Positions 20,005-33,114 of a stretch of DNA of 64,000 nt are shown here, one piece after another. The position numbers and the translations under genes were made by a program. Source of the stretch: Diplodia intermedia (lineage: Eukaryota > Ascomycota > Dothideomycetes > Botryosphaeriales > Botryosphaeriaceae); contig JAKEKT010000008.1 of NCBI GenBank assembly GCA_021495925.1, positions 434,001-498,000 on the forward strand. The letters run 5' to 3'. The notes under the pieces are model-generated. The model had not been told where the DNA came from and ran no database searches. It was given only the letters and a program-made list of their open reading frames with translations. Position 1 is the first letter of the stretch. The number at the start of each line of letters is the position of its first letter.

Positions 20005-22350
20005 TCATTTCTTCTTGCTCTGGTGCACCGTCTCGATAATCTTGTCGACAATCGATGGATCCGAAAGCTGCATGCCAAGCATTAGTAAGAGAGCCGAATC
20101 ACCCGGAGCCGCGCGTACAATGAGCTTGGCTTGCGGAAAGGGTTCCAGTTGCTTAGTAAACTTACCGTTGAAGTGTCGCCAAGTTGGTCCTCCTCGCCAG
20201 CTAGGATCTTCCGCAAGATGCGGCGCATGATCTTGCCTGATCGCGTCTTGGGGAGATCTGGCACGACGAAGACAGCCTTGGGCGCGGCGAACGGGCCAAT
20301 GGATTTCCGGACCTGCAGGATGAGGTCCTTCTTCGTCTGGTCGTTCGAGCCGTTGCCCTCCTTGAGCGCAACAAAGGCATTGACGGCCTGGCCGGTAAGC
20401 TCGTCGTGGATGCCAACGACAGCGGCCTCAGCAACAGAGTCTGTGGACAGGTTAGCAGCTGTCTTCCATTGATCGCAATGGTACTTACGATGCTCGATGA
20501 GGGCAGCCTCAATCTCGGCCGTCGACAGACGGTGACCCGAAACGTTCACGACATCATCGACACGGCCACGGATCCAGTAGTAGCCCTCGTGGTCACGGCC
20601 TGCACCATCGCCCGTGAAGTAGTACCCCTTGTACACGTTCAGGTAAGTGTCCCTGTAGCGCTTGTGGGCACCCCACACGGTCCTTGCCATGCTGGGCCAG
20701 GGCTGCTTGAATGCTAGAACACCCTCAACATCGTTGCCGTGGATCTCCTCGCCGGACACAGGGTCGATGATAGCGGGCTCGATGCCGAAGAAGGGAAGCG
20801 AAGCGCTACCGGGCTTGGTGGGGGTGATGCCGCCCAGGGGCGTAATAACGTGGGAACCCGTCTCGGTCTGCCAGTACGTGTCGACGATGTGCGACTCCTC
20901 CTTACCGACAACCTCGAAGTACCACTTCCACACCTCGGACGCGATGGGCTCACCGACGGAGCCCAGCACTCTCAGGTTCTTCATCTGGTGCTTCACATGG
21001 TGGTCGCCGGCGCGCTTCAGCAATCTCAGCGCAGTGGGCGCAACGTAGAACTGCGTAACGCCGTACTTCTCAACAACATCCCAGTAGCGGGAGAAGTCAG
21101 GGTAGGCAGGGGTACCCTCGAAGACAACCGTCGCGACACCGAGCAGCAACGGCGCGTACACCACATACGTGTGGCCAGTAATCCAACCAACGTCACCACC
21201 GCAGAAGAAGACGTCGCTGGGTTGGATGTCGAAGACGTACTTGCCCGTCATCGCGGCGCCAAGCAGGTAGCCTGCAGTAGTGTGCATGACACCCTTGGGC
21301 TTTCCAGTTGAACCACTGGTGTAGAGCAGGAAGAGTGGGTCTTCCGAAGCCATGGGCTCGGGAGCAATGTAGGCCGGGTACTTCTCAACCTCCTCGTGCC
21401 ACCAGTAGTCGCGGCCCTGGGTCCACGGCACCTCGGAGCCGGTGCGCTTGTACACCAAGCAGTGCGAGACGTCGGGGCACTGCTTCAGCGCCTCGTCCAC
21501 GATCTTCTTGGTGCCAATCACCTTGCCACCGCGCCTGCCCTCGTCTGTGGTGATGATGACCTTGGACTTGGCGTCGACGATGCGGTCGCGCAGCGAGTCG
21601 GAGGAGAAGCCGGCGAAGATGACCGAGTGGACGGCGCCGATACGCGAGCAGGCGAGGAAGGAGATGAGAGCTTCGGGAATCATGGGCAGGTACAGCGCAA
21701 CGGTGTCACCCTTCTGGACGCCCATCTGCTTCAGCACGTAGGCCAGCTTCGATACCTCGCGCAGCAGCTCGCTGTAGGTGATGGTGCGACCCTCATTGTA
21801 CTCATCGGCCTCGTAGATGATAGCGGGCTTGTCGGGGGTCGCAATGGCGTGACGGTCAACGCAGTTGTACGAGGCATTGAGGCGGCCCTCGAGGAACCAG
21901 GCGTTGTCGCCGTTGGCGAAGCTGCCGGAGTGGACGGTCTGGAAGTCGCGATCCCAAGTCAGAAGCTCGCGCGCCCGCTCCCCCCAGAACTTGTGCGGCT
22001 TCTCGATCGACTCCTTGTACAACTGCTTGTAGTGGTCGAGGCCGTCGAGGTGCGGTTTGCTCGGGTGCTTCCTGGTTCGGTTGTCAGCAGCGCGTCACCG
22101 CAGGAGCCGCGTCGCTTGAGCCCGCTCTCCGATGGGGAAAATGTCAAAGATGTTGAGAGGGGCCGAGCGCGGGGTCAAATCGCTGCCCCGCCGTTGGCCG
22201 AAACTCGGCCTTTGGCGTGGGCATGGCGTTTTCGGAGCTGCGCGTGGGTGCATAGGTGCGGGCTACTCACTTGTGGAAGGCCTCTGGGATGTGGAAAGTG
22301 TCGACCTCGTGGGCCTCGGCCACGACAGGCTTGGTTGCGCCTTCGGACAT
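20005..22350 (-). CDS. facA: Acetyl-CoA synthetase (acetate-CoA ligase)
   Basis: Converts acetate, ATP and CoA to acetyl-CoA plus AMP and PPi; needed for growth on acetate or ethanol. Four exons, 22350-22271, 22071-20489, 20440-20166 and 20067-20005, give 666 residues, the usual fungal length. The adenylate-forming signatures are complete: LLYTSGSTGKPKG (P-loop), TYWQTETGSH, YYFTGDGAGRDHEGYYWIRGR and the C-terminal PKTRSGKIMRR containing the catalytic and acetylation-controlled lysine. The N-terminal exon (MSEGATKPVVAEAHEVDTFHIP) and the last 21-codon exon (LSDPSIVDKIIETVHQSKKK) are recovered only by splicing. The 199-nt first intron is long for this window. There is no evident mitochondrial presequence, so it is probably cytosolic/nuclear. 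It lies in a minus-strand row of genes. Confidence 0.95.
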
Positions 22351-24875
22351 AGCGCGTGAGTTGGGGCGGTGGAGGAGGGAGAAAGTGGTATGAGAACTAG
22401 GCTGGCGCCGGCGCTGGCGCGGTCTAGGAGGCTTGATGTGTTGTCCGGCGAAGAGGGAGCGTAGGAGAGCGCTGGAGGACTGGTCGAAGGAGGAGGGGTG
22501 AGTGTGGTGGGGTTGCGCCGGCTTATGTAGGCGGCTGCAGAAGGATTTGGGCGGGCTGAGGGAGAAGCTTTGGGACAAGATCAATGGGGCGGGCGGCGCG
22601 TTTAAATGAGGCGCTGTGGCACGACGGTGGACACGCGCTGTGAATCGGGTAAGGGGAGCGCGGACAGGGTGGGTTGGAAAGGTGCAGGTGGGCTGGCGCA
22701 AGACTGGAGCTGCGGCGCGGACTCTCAAGCAGACGGAGATCTCTTGCGCAGAGCAGAATCCGGGGAAGCCGCGCCCTTATACATCAGGCAGCACCGGGCT
22801 CAGCTCGCTCCGCCGCGGCGAATGAGCACGTCTAGGGTCCGGATTGCAAGTGGTGAAGTGCGGGGGAAGCTTGGGAGGATGGGCGTTCCCTTAGCCCGCG
22901 ACGTGAAGGCACGCCAATCGCCTGCCCCAGACGTCACCAGGCCCGGCGCGGCACAGCGCAGGCGGTCTCGGCTCCCAGCCCATTTCCTCGGGTCTGACTG
23001 CGTGCGTCCAGCCATGCGATTCCTCTGCTCCGGCTGTGGCCCAGCTGCCACGGCTGCGCTCCGCCGCTGTCGCACCTCCGGCCCAAGGGCACGGCCGCAG
23101 CTACCCACTGCCTGCGCCCCACCATGCACCTGCACGCGCTTAAATTGCCGGATGCTTATTTCGGACGCTCCGCCAGTGGTGGTTGTCGTGGCCACGCCGC
23201 TGCCAGCAGGCCCTCTCCTCGGCCCAAGTTCGCGGCCGAGCGCCCATGGCCGGAGCCGCAGATGCGCGCCCTGCGGTTGGGACTTCAAGCATCAGGCCTG
23301 CGACGGCTGCAGTGCCGCTTCACAACCGCAGAGAAGGTCCCCACGCTCCTGCAGGCACCCTGCATTTTAGCTCACTCTCAACCGTGCCGCTGATCCACAC
23401 CCCTCGGAGCTCCTGACTGATCCTTCTTCTAGCACAACATTTTGATTGAACGCGAGCTGTCGGCCCCCAACCGACGCGCAATTCAATTCAGCCGATCGCG
23501 ACAGAACGCCCAGCATGCACGCACGGCGCTCGCAGAGAAGGCAGGCGGCACCTGCGCTCGGGCGTTCTGTGCATCTCCGCGCCCCTGCTGCGTGCCGCTC
23601 TGCTCCCCTTCGAGCACAGCTTCTGCTATTGTGCATGACCTGCCCCGCGGAAGCGGGCAGTACTACTCTCCGCGTAGCACCACCGCACCACCTCAGCATA
23701 GAACCAAACCAACCCCGTGTGAGCGTGGCTTGACTCGGTCACCCAGGGGAGCACAAGGACCGAGACACAGAGATCAATTCCCTGGTTAAGGCGCAAATCA
23801 AGGGGCAACTGCGACGGCGACCGGGGACGGCGTAGCCAGGAATAGCGATGTACAGGCAGGTCGAGCCATGCTCACCAGCATAAGGCGTCGTTTGTGTTGC
23901 ATCGGTCTGCCGTTGTGAGAGTCGCAAAGAAGAATTGTTGGGAGAAGCATTCAGCAAGTGGGAACTTGCTCTCGTCCGACCGGGGTAAGCTGCACGGTCG
24001 CCGCAGGCGCCTTCCATTGCTGCGCAAGCAGAAAAAAACGCATCGCTCCGCTGCCACCAACGCGCGACGTCGTGTGAGCGTGTACGCATTGCTGCTTACT
24101 CGATGTCGGGGCACAGCGGATTGCAAAAGAATTGACCTGGCCATGCCTTGTCAGAGATGTTACCTTACTTTCGAGGGTAGTCTCGGAGCGTCTATCTGCT
24201 TGCATTATTTCTAATAACTCTACATCTATGTACATCTAGATCTTTGTCTGCTTCAACTGCCCTTTGAGGAACCGCAACCAACCGCGTCGGCCCAGATAAG
24301 CAGAAGCAGCTCGCCCGGCTTCGGACGACGGGAGCAACCTTAAAGCGGAACCTCCAATTCCATTGGCCTTCACGTGCTCACGTGCCTTGCCGCCACGCCC
24401 ACGGGCAGCCAGTGCCGGAAAGTAGTCACTAGGTATCGGCAGGACCCGGACACGTGGACAGCAGCACCGGGAGAGAGTTTAAAGGAAGACGCCAAGTAAA
24501 AGTATTCTCCAAGCGACGGGTATATGCAGAAAGGAATGCCCAATAAAGTCGACCCAGCCCTGAAACCGCGTCTCTTGATCATCCCAAGACACAAATAACA
24601 ATGCCAAATATCCTCTCTGCTTTCCCTCGACAGCTCGTGTCCGTAGGTGATACCAAATGGAACACCGGAGATAGTCGTGTGCTTCCCCAGGTCCCTGCGC
24701 CCAAACCAACGCCAACGCTAGAAAAATGCCCGCTCCACGAATGGAGAATCGGTAATTTGAGATTGTCCCCCAATAACCCCCAGAGTTCCCCGAGCTCCAT
24801 CCCCCAGATCCCGGTCCGAAAGGCCCCGTTCATCCGATTGCCATTTTTGGTTCATCCTCGGCACCCAACGCTTCC
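22351..24875. other. Long intergenic region, 2.5 kb
   Basis: This holds the acetyl-CoA synthetase promoter (GC-rich, 22350-23400) and the 3' region of the WD40 gene. Overlapping Arg/Ala/Pro-rich frames on both strands at 22600-24200 look like chance open frames in GC-rich DNA. No RNA gene or repeat is noted. Confidence 0.45.
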
Positions 24876-27800
24876 TTATTCGATATCTTCGGCCGCCGCC
24901 GCATCGACGTCATCGCTGTCCCTTCTGCCGGAAGCAGACCCCTGGCTCAGCTGCCTCACATGCTTCTGCACGCTCTTATCGATCCTGCGATCCAGAAGCT
25001 GAACCAAACGCTCCGAGTACTGATCTAGCAGCTTCGCCACCGACGCCTCGTCTATTGTATCGCCCTTCGCCTCGCTCTTCGCTTCGCTCTTCGCCTCAGC
25101 CCTACCTTCCGACGAGGATGAGTGCCTGATCTCCTTCCCCTTGTCCCCAAGAGCGCTCGAGGTGATGCGCAATTCGCGTTCCAGCTCCTTCTGCGCCTCC
25201 GCAGGCAGCTTGTCCTGACTGGTCCCGAGCCTCTTCCTGAACAGCCTCAAACTCTTGCTCAGGTCGCTCGCAGCTGCGGCCAGACCAGACGAATCGCGCA
25301 AGTTCTGATTGCTGCGAGTTTTGGAGCGAGAGGATCCGAAAGAGGGTCTGCGCAGCGTGTGATGCGAGCCCTTCGGGCTGTGGTGCGACACCTTGGGGCT
25401 GCTTGACGCAGCGTGCGCGTGCTTCAATGTCGGGCTTGGCGGCGAAGGCGATCGGTTGCTGCGGGCATGTCTCCGGCTGCTTGAACCGTGCGTCGAGTGT
25501 TGTTCTTTGGACACCGGGGAAGGGTCCAACTTCGGTGTGGAACTCCCGTGAAGCGACAGCTTGGACGACTTCTTGCGCAGTGAGCCCGTCGGAGATCTGC
25601 TGCCTGTGGGAGTGCCTGCCTCGTCGTCACCAGAACGCTGATACTTGGCGAGCTCGGATTGAGACAGAACACGCCTGATGGGTGGTCGGCTTGAGAGCAG
25701 GTCCTTGCTCGGGGCCGAAACGCCCGCCAAGTCCATGTTCTTAGTAGTGTCATAGGAGGATGAACGCGAAAGTGGCGGCTTGAAGTCCAAGTTCCAGATG
25801 AAGATCGTGCCATCGACTGCGACGGTCACCAAACCCTTCTGGTCGGCATCACCTTCCCCGCCATTGAGGGAGATCAATGCAATGTCCGTAACACCTTCGG
25901 TGTGCCCCCAGTCACGGCCAAGGAGATTTCCGTTCTCCTCATAGATTCGGACAGACTTGTCGGTGCTGGAAACACCGGCGATCACGCCCTGACCCCTCGA
26001 GTTGGTAAAATGCACCAGGTCAGAGAGGACCACAGCTTCACCACCGTCTGCATCCGCCGACTTGAAGGTGCCAACGAGTTGGCCAGAAGTGATATCGTAC
26101 TTCTGAACCTGCCGGTCGGTGGTTGAAACCACAAGGACGTTGTCATTCTCCGCATCAAAGGCCATGGAGACGGGCGAAGTCTTCAACGTGATGGTACGAG
26201 CGATGATGAATGCTTTCAAAACAGCCCCATCCTCTTCCCTAGTCATATAGTCTCGCACGACCACCGTGCGGTCCGTGGAACAAGAGAGAAGGTGTGCTCC
26301 GTCCTTGGAGAAAAGGACGCCGGTGACGGCACTTGCATGCTCATCCAGAGTCTGCAGGAGATCCCAAGCGTCACCACTCTTCTGGAAGACTTGAACGGTC
26401 CGATCGCGTGCAGAGGTGACGATCAACGGGGTGTCACCCTCGTGGATCTCAATATCCGTGATCTCGCTTCCGTGAGCCTTCAGGCTGAAGGTGCACTTGC
26501 CGGTCTTGGCGTCGATGATGCTGATTTTGAAGTTAGGAGGGGTTGATAAATTGGGCGAGAAAGGAAACATACCTCAGGACGCCGTATCTGTCTCCAGTGG
26601 CGACGAAGCCGACATGAGGCGAAGGTTCAATGGTCCTAAGCTCGTTGACCTCTTCGCAATTCTCCAGCTGAGCCAAGTGCACTTTGATGTCACCCCTTTC
26701 GGTTCCGTCCGGAGCCCAGAATTTGATGAGGCCGTCTGCAGACCAGGTAACGAAAGACGCATCAAAAGAATTAGAGAGGGGAAGGGAGTGGACGCCCAAC
26801 ACAGCGTCACCCTGAGCGGGCAGCTGTTGGACAGTTTTGTTGGTGGATGTGTCACCATCCGTGCCAACTTCCAGAAGACGAATAGCCTTCCTGGAGTCCA
26901 CCGTCACCAAAAGATCGCCGATGGGTGCCATGGCGATGATAAAGGGTGACTCGTGGTGGAACTTAGGGCTCGTTGGCGATCGCGGGGGCGATCCAGGAGG
27001 CGACTCGTCTCGCGAAGTTGGCGAAGGGGGCGGTGCGGTATCGAGCAACTTGCTGATCTCCATGGTCGTCATGTCGCCATTGATGCCAGCAATGTGCAAG
27101 ATGCCGTTGGAATCAGCTGCCAGCGCTGAGATTCCAAAGTCGGCAGAAGCTACTTTGAACAGCCGTTGGGCGCGGTCCGAGTCATCAAGGAGGCAAACAT
27201 CCCCTTTCTCCGTTGACACAAGTGCCTTTGTGTCAGACACGGTTACAATGGAGGTGAAGTTCTGTTCGACCAAGGAACCCAAGATGCAATTCCTTCCAGG
27301 AAGAGTAATGTTCTCCTCGCGATGCTTCGTCTTGCTTTGCACATGCTGCTCTGCCTCGTCAATGCGCCAGACTTTGGCGTGTCGCGTGCCCACCAGGACG
27401 AGGCTATTTCCAAGCCACGCCAGCTTGTTGATGTGGTTTGTGCACCTGTTGCTTGCGTGAAGAGTTGCCGCACCGGTGCGGGGGTTCAGGCTCCAGATGT
27501 ACAGGAAGCCATCATTTGCGGCGCCTAGACTGGCCAAGTACCTGCAGTCAGGACTGAATGAGATGCACCGAACGCCGAACTTATGCTCGGATATGGTGGT
27601 GATGGGCGTCTCGGCCGGGGCGTCTGGGGCGGTGGAGAAGACCAAGATCCTGGGTTTGTATCCCGTCTAGGCCAGGGGTTAGCATCCGGGTAGCCCCCCC
27701 TTGATTCTGGCAGACCTCACCTCTCCGACGGCGATGTACTTCCCATCCGCGCTGAAGGCTACACATGTGGCAGCCTTTATACGCTCTTTCGCTGACGACG

Positions 27801-28248
27801 ACTTTCCACCTGGCGAATCAGCCCAATCTCCCGCGGCCGAACCATGTAAAGAGGCGCCTACACCGGCATCGCGCGAAGACACGGCCCCGCGACTGCGAGC
27901 ATCATGGGATGCTGGGTTGCCGTAGGCCGAGGAGGCGGTAAAGACGGCCTGGGTGGTGGGGTGGGCGCGGAAGAATCGCTGGGTAACTCGGTGATCCTCG
28001 TCGATGGTGGCGACGACGGCGGCGGCGCCCGCGGTGAAGGCGACTCGGCGTTCGTGGGGTAGGCTATCGAAGGCGAGGGCGGAGCTAATGGTCGAACCGA
28101 CAACCTGGCGCAGCGACAGCATGTCGTCGGACCGGCTCGGCTTGCTGAAGCTGGCTCTGAGGGTTCCGGATTTGCTAAAGGGCGAGGCGGCGGGGACGAG
28201 CCGGAAGGCAGGGTTCATAACTGTCTGATGGAGCGGTGAGTGCGCCAT
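24876..28248 (-). CDS. Large WD40-repeat protein, MABP1/WDR62 type
   Basis: Probably a scaffold. Animal relatives (MABP1, WDR62) bind JNK-pathway kinases and spindle poles; the fungal role is not established. Exons 28248-27721, 27666-26573 and 26520-24876 give 1088 residues. The joins restore YIAVGETGYKPRILVF and YGVLSIIDAKTGKC, the latter using a TCCTAACTTC branch site. At least ten WD-like blades are visible in two sets, for example CVAFSADGKYIAVGE, CISFSPDCRYLASLG, LIVTSARDRTVQVF and LLSCSTDRTVVVRDY, with a Ser/Pro-rich loop (PPPSPTSRDESPPGSPPRSP) between. The C-terminal 330 residues are Ser/Lys/His-rich and disordered, and end in a predicted coiled coil (VAKLLDQYSERLVQLLDRRI) and an acidic tail. 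An alternative in-frame start is the Met ten residues downstream. Confidence 0.85.
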
Positions 28249-29785
28249 CCTGGGACATGGTCCGTTCCGCGGTACAGCTCATACCAGGTGGATGTGGGTA
28301 ACTGAATGCGGTGTGAATAGGCGCACAGCATCTCAGGACCCCACTTGTGCAGCCAGCAGCGTGCCTTCCTCCCCAATTGCTGTTGTTGTTGCGCTGGCGG
28401 AATGTGGCTCTGACTTGGCAGGAGGGGTGGGACGACGCGAAAGGAAACGTAAGAGCGGCGGAAGGCGCGGTTTTCAGGCGGGGCGCGGCAGGCACGAAGA
28501 CGACGAAAACCGGAGACGGAAGGAAAAGTGTATAAGGAGCGACAAAGCTTGTTGAGTGGCGCCGTTGGAGCAGCTGGAGACGGCGCGCCGTTTTCTGGAA
28601 ACAATTGCGGAGCGCAGGCCGGCGTGAGCGCGTGGTGTTGGCCCTACAGGCCCTGCTTCAGGGGTCGCACGGGCCGCGGACAAAGAAAGAACACACCCCC
28701 GAAGCCTCCGCATTTTGCTGCGGCGATCATCATCATCGTCATTCATCGTCGCCTTCCCCGCTGGTGTTGCACCTGCAGCCTTATGCGCTGTACCACCGTC
28801 GAGCACCAGCAGTCCAGCACACGCAGCCTGCCTCGGCGTCCGCCACGCGACACCGCTGCACCGCAGGCTGCCGGTTTCGACTTTGTGTCATCCGGGAACC
28901 TCGGTTCAAAACGGCTAGTCGTGGCTCGCAGTGCAATTTCACCCCCACTGCGGCTGGGATGGCCCCTCGGTCAAGCAGCCCTTTCGTCATAGACTTACTC
29001 GCAACCGCCAGCCCGACACGTCGTCATTCATCATGTCTTTCTCTTGTTGTTGTCATGGTGACCTGCCAGCCATTGAGGGCCAACCTCTTTCTTTACTCGC
29101 AATGGAGTGTCGGTATGGCCAAGGAGCTAATTGCTAGCCGGAATTGGAGTGAAGTCAAAAGAAGGAAGACGGAAAGGCCAATTTCCCCCCCAATCTGTTA
29201 GCATGAACCAGAGCGTCGGGTCATAGATTCTCCAGATACGCTATGATCCGCCAGGAATACAATGTTCATGCGGTCTGCATCCCAGCCGGACAATAAGAAC
29301 TCTATCCTTAGTCCTGGAAGACTCCTGGAAGAGTGTTTTCGCGGTATTCGGCGCAATTGGTGCAACATTGAAATATCGAGTTCGACTGCCTATGCAGGTC
29401 GAGTACAAAATCCATTGAACCCGCTGTGGCCTCGATATGTGCATGGTCTGTATGTACGAGGCCGGTTTTCTTATATACCTAGACGGACGCCTGTAGTACT
29501 GGGCGAACCGACGTCGTACAAAGTATAGGGCTTCGGAACGGAAAGCAGCAATTCCGCCATCCGGGGTATGACCAGGACGCGTCCCCGCGGCTGACATGCC
29601 CAATTAGGAAAGGCGGTGTCCGCGTACCTTCCTTCTCCGCAATCCTTCCACATCCATGCAACATCGCTAATTGCAACCACTAAGGTCCCGTGTGTGACTT
29701 GGAACCTGTCGGAATCCTTTACAAAGCCGAGAGGCCTCAATGACTCAGTCTGCCCTCATCTTCCCGCGGCTTTATCAACAGCAAC
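28249..29785. other. Divergent intergenic region, 1.5 kb
   Basis: Lies between the start codons of the WD40 gene (minus) and the GMC oxidoreductase (plus), so it holds two promoters. The frames here are short and overlapping. No RNA gene, tandem repeat or clear TATA box stands out. Confidence 0.45.
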
Positions 29786-31792
29786 ATGCTACCACGGCTC
29801 CTTCCCTTCGGTTTGAGCATTGCGCTGTTCTGCAGAAGCAGCGGCGCCACAGTTGCCGCCAATGGCTCCTACGACTACATTGTTGTTGGCGGCGGGACTG
29901 CGGGGCTTGTCATCGCAAACAGGCTTTCCCAGGACTCGTCGGTCACAGTTGCTATCATAGAGGCTGGCGGCCCGGTTTTCAATGACCCGAGAGTCCAGAA
30001 TACGACCTCCTTCGGCCTCTCGCTCGGTACTGAGCTTGACTGGCAATACACCACTGTTCCGCAGAAATATGCCACGAACGATAGTCAAGCCTACCATGCC
30101 GGGAAAGCCCTTGGTGGAACCAGCACCATCAATGGTATGACCGAGTCTAGTGTGGGAGAAATGGGCGATGGCACTCTTTCGATTCGAGCATTTTGAGATA
30201 ACTCACAGACAGGCATGACATACATTCGATCCGAATCGGTCCAGATCGATGCCTGGGAGAAACTCGGGAACAGCGGCTGGAACTGGGACTCGCTCTACCC
30301 TTACTACAAGAAAAGCGAACATTTTGTCCCGCCTACCCCGTCTCAGGCAGCTGACGGGGCAGCTTACAACCCCGAGTACCACGGTACCGACGGGCCTCTA
30401 GATGTCGGCTGGCAATACGCTGCACCACAGCGAAACAATTCTGCCGCCATCATCAAGGCCACTTGGGAGAACGTCGGTATCCCGTACAACGAAGACGTTA
30501 ACGGTGGCTATATGCGCGGATATAGTGTCTGGCCCTTCACCGTCAATGTAGCCGCGAGCATCAGAGAAGACGCTGCGAGAGCGTACTACTATCCTGTCCA
30601 GGACAGGCCCAATCTGCACGTCTATTTGAATACCACGGCACTTCGACTGACGTGGAGCGACGACGAGGAGTATGGCGCTAATTTGGCTGCCTCGGGAGTA
30701 GAGGTCTCTTCCAACATCGGAACCATCACAGCTTTGAAAGCTGCAAAGGAAGTGGTGGTGTCTCTGGGAGCAACGCGAACCCCGTGTTTCTTGGAGTACT
30801 CTGGTATTGGGAATCCTGCGTGAGTTTACCATACTTTTTAAATTTCGTCCCTGTAGAGTAGAATCTAACAATACAGCAGCATCTTGGAGAAATACTCCAT
30901 TCCGGTCCGTGTACCTCTCCCCAGCGTCGGCGAGAACCTCCAAGACCAAACCAACGTCGTCGTAATGGGCGCCCTCAATCCCAACGACACAACCACCTTC
31001 CTCGACTACCCGCCCGAAGTCACCTACGCCACTCTCACGGACCTCTTCAACGCCTCCCGCCTCTCGACTCTCGAAGCCTCGGTCCGCGCCTCCATCCCCT
31101 CCTACGCCGCCCTCAACATTGCCAACAGCGGCAATCCCAACGCGACGCGCACGCAGCAAGCCGCCCAAGAGCGCCTCCTCACCCAGCAAGCCGACCTCAT
31201 CTTCGCCAACGCCGCCACCCTTCCACTCGCCGAGATCCTCACCGCGCCGACCAGCACCCCGGTAGCCGCCGCCATCATGCCCACCTGGGCCCTCCTGCCC
31301 TTCGGCCGCGGCAGCGTACACATCTCGTCCGCGTCGCCCGCCGCCGTCGGCGCCAACGCCAGCTCGCCCGCCATCAACCCCAATTTCTTCATGAACCCCT
31401 TCGACGCCATGGTGCAGGCTGCCGCGATGCGGTACGCGCGGCGGGCGCTGCACACGGCGCCGCTGGCGGGGTATGTCGTGGGGATGGCGGCGCCGACGGA
31501 GGAGCAGGTGCCGCCGGATGACGACGACGACGGCGACGACGACGCGGCGTGGGTGGAATGGGCCAAGGGCGCGTACGGCTCGAACGCGCATCCGGTGGGG
31601 ACGGCGGCGATGATGAGTCGCGAGCTCGGGGGCGTGGTGGATGCCGAGCTGAGGGTGTACGGGACGGGCAATGTGCGCGTCGTCGATGCGAGCGTGCTTC
31701 CGTGGCAGACGTGCGGGCATCTGACGAGTACGATCTACGCGGTTGCGGAGAGAGCGAGCGATATCATTAGGGGGACGTTGGAGGGGGAGTGA
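29786..31792 (+). CDS. Secreted GMC oxidoreductase (glucose-oxidase/aryl-alcohol-oxidase family)
   Basis: An FAD-dependent alcohol or sugar oxidase/dehydrogenase; the exact substrate is not predictable. Exons 29786-30134, 30213-30819 and 30877 (or 30880)-31792 give 623 or 622 residues. The N-terminal signal peptide (MLPRLLPFGLSIALFCRSSG) is followed by the ADP-binding motif YIVVGGGTAGLVIANRL, an acidic IIEAGG strand and the GMC signature GKALGGTSTINGMTYIR, which is rebuilt across intron 1. The catalytic His pair is present: SNAHPVGT (His about 557) and TCGHLTSTIY (His about 600). Their 43-residue spacing equals that of glucose oxidase. Many N-glycosylation sites (NNS, NTT, NDT, NAT) support secretion. 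An unusual DDDDDGDDD run lies near residue 535. The third exon has two usable acceptors three bases apart. It stands alone, with no partner gene. Confidence 0.88.
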
Positions 31793-32762
31793 CTGCGTGC
31801 TTGGAGTGAGCTTCGATGACGGGATATGGCTCAGGTCTCATCTCAAGACTCAAGGGGCTGTAAAAGACACTCTCGCTTTCCCACCCCTCTTTCGAAAAGC
31901 GCAGTCCATTGGGTACCTATGATTTGGCTTCTTAGTGACCATGAAGGATACTGCACTCTTCGTGGGTGATGGAAGCCAACATCGAGGCGTAGATGTGACT
32001 TGTAAAGTCGTACAAACGCATCCAGATACAGGATTCAACTACTCATGAAAGTAGGAAATACTGTCTATTCCCGGTGGGAAAGTTCGGAAAAGGGCAGCGC
32101 AAAAGACGACTGTCGTCGCCGTTAGGTGCGCCGGCAGTTCTTAAATGCCGACTCAAGATCATGTTTGGGATCGGCGCTTGCATTGAGCAGCCCAAGCAAG
32201 TCGTGACGACAGACGTTTCAGGATGGAATGACGGGCCGTCGCTCCTCGACTCCCTCACCCCACCGTCAACCTCAGACGACACGACATCGACTTTACCCGT
32301 CCCTGAACCGGCCGGATGCCTCTTGCAGTCTCATCGCTGCCTGATCAGGAGTGCTCGGGAATTTTTCCTGGTAAAATCAAAACCCGAAAGGTAGGTGCTT
32401 TTGAGCCGCGGTTCCCCTCTGCCTCCGGAAGGCGGCAATCGTTGCTGTTCTTTGACCGGGCTTTAATCCTCCGCAACGCGGTCCGCCTTAGATAAAACAA
32501 GCTTCTCCACATCCTCACACAGGCTCCGGGAGATAAAAGCCACCAGTCCACTCGCGTTCATCCGAAGCAAGAGCCATACGACGCCACGTCCTTCAGAAGC
32601 AGCGAGTCGCCCCAAGGGCCGGGAGATGCAGTCATCGATTACAGGGCGCTAAATCAAAGGCGTCCTTCATGAAACTGTGTCAGAGCCCTGCCCAGTCGCC
32701 TTGGGTTTCGACAAGCTTTCTTGCATGATGGCGCCCTGCGGCGTCCTGTCGATCTCATAATT
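31793..32762. other. Intergenic, nothing recognised
   Basis: A spacer after the GMC oxidoreductase. Only short frames without protein-like composition are seen. Confidence 0.45.
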
Positions 32763-32796
32763 GTGGGGACCTTAGCCGGCTCTCCCTACCCCGGAG
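32763..32796. promoter_or_regulatory. Candidate carbon-control motif cluster upstream of the endoglucanase
   Basis: Within 34 bp, about 320-350 bp before the GH5 start codon, are GTGGGG (32763-32768, CreA consensus SYGGRG), TTAGCC (32772-32777, reverse complement of the XlnR/XYR1 site GGCTAA), CCCCGG (32789-32794, reverse CreA) and CCGGAG (32791-32796, CreA). The motifs are short and degenerate, so chance is possible, but the grouping fits known control of cellulase genes. A TATA-like TATAAG lies at 32928-32933. Confidence 0.35.
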
Positions 32797-33114
32797 TCTG
32801 GTAGACGGGCCTGGTTATTTCGTTTATGCCTCCTGCACCCACATGAAGCGCCGCATGAGATGGGGCCATGGCAGCACGAGTAGGTTGCGCATGCCGTGCG
32901 GCCCGCCGAGTTTCGAAACGTGCCGAGTATAAGAAGTGTCGTTTCTCCCCCTTGAGAACAGTTTCGTTTCCAGTAAGCGTCGGCACTTGAGAAGTCTTTC
33001 TATCGCTGAGCCTGGTTGCTCGTCTTTCGTTCTGGCCCAGGAAATATTCGTTATTCTTTCCCTGGCTGCCAGTTGATCTGACAATCATTTCCCCCATACC
33101 CATCTCTGCCCGTC

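Noticed and set aside
21396..22352. 318-codon frame antisense to acetyl-CoA synthetase
   Set aside because: A shadow of a strongly conserved gene.
22606..23370. 254-codon plus-strand frame upstream of acetyl-CoA synthetase
   Set aside because: Arg/Pro/Cys/Ala-rich with overlapping frames on both strands, as in other GC-rich spacers; no recognised domain.
30398..31720. 440-codon antisense frame over the GMC oxidoreductase
   Set aside because: Low-complexity mirror of a highly biased coding strand; the sense product has complete catalytic motifs.
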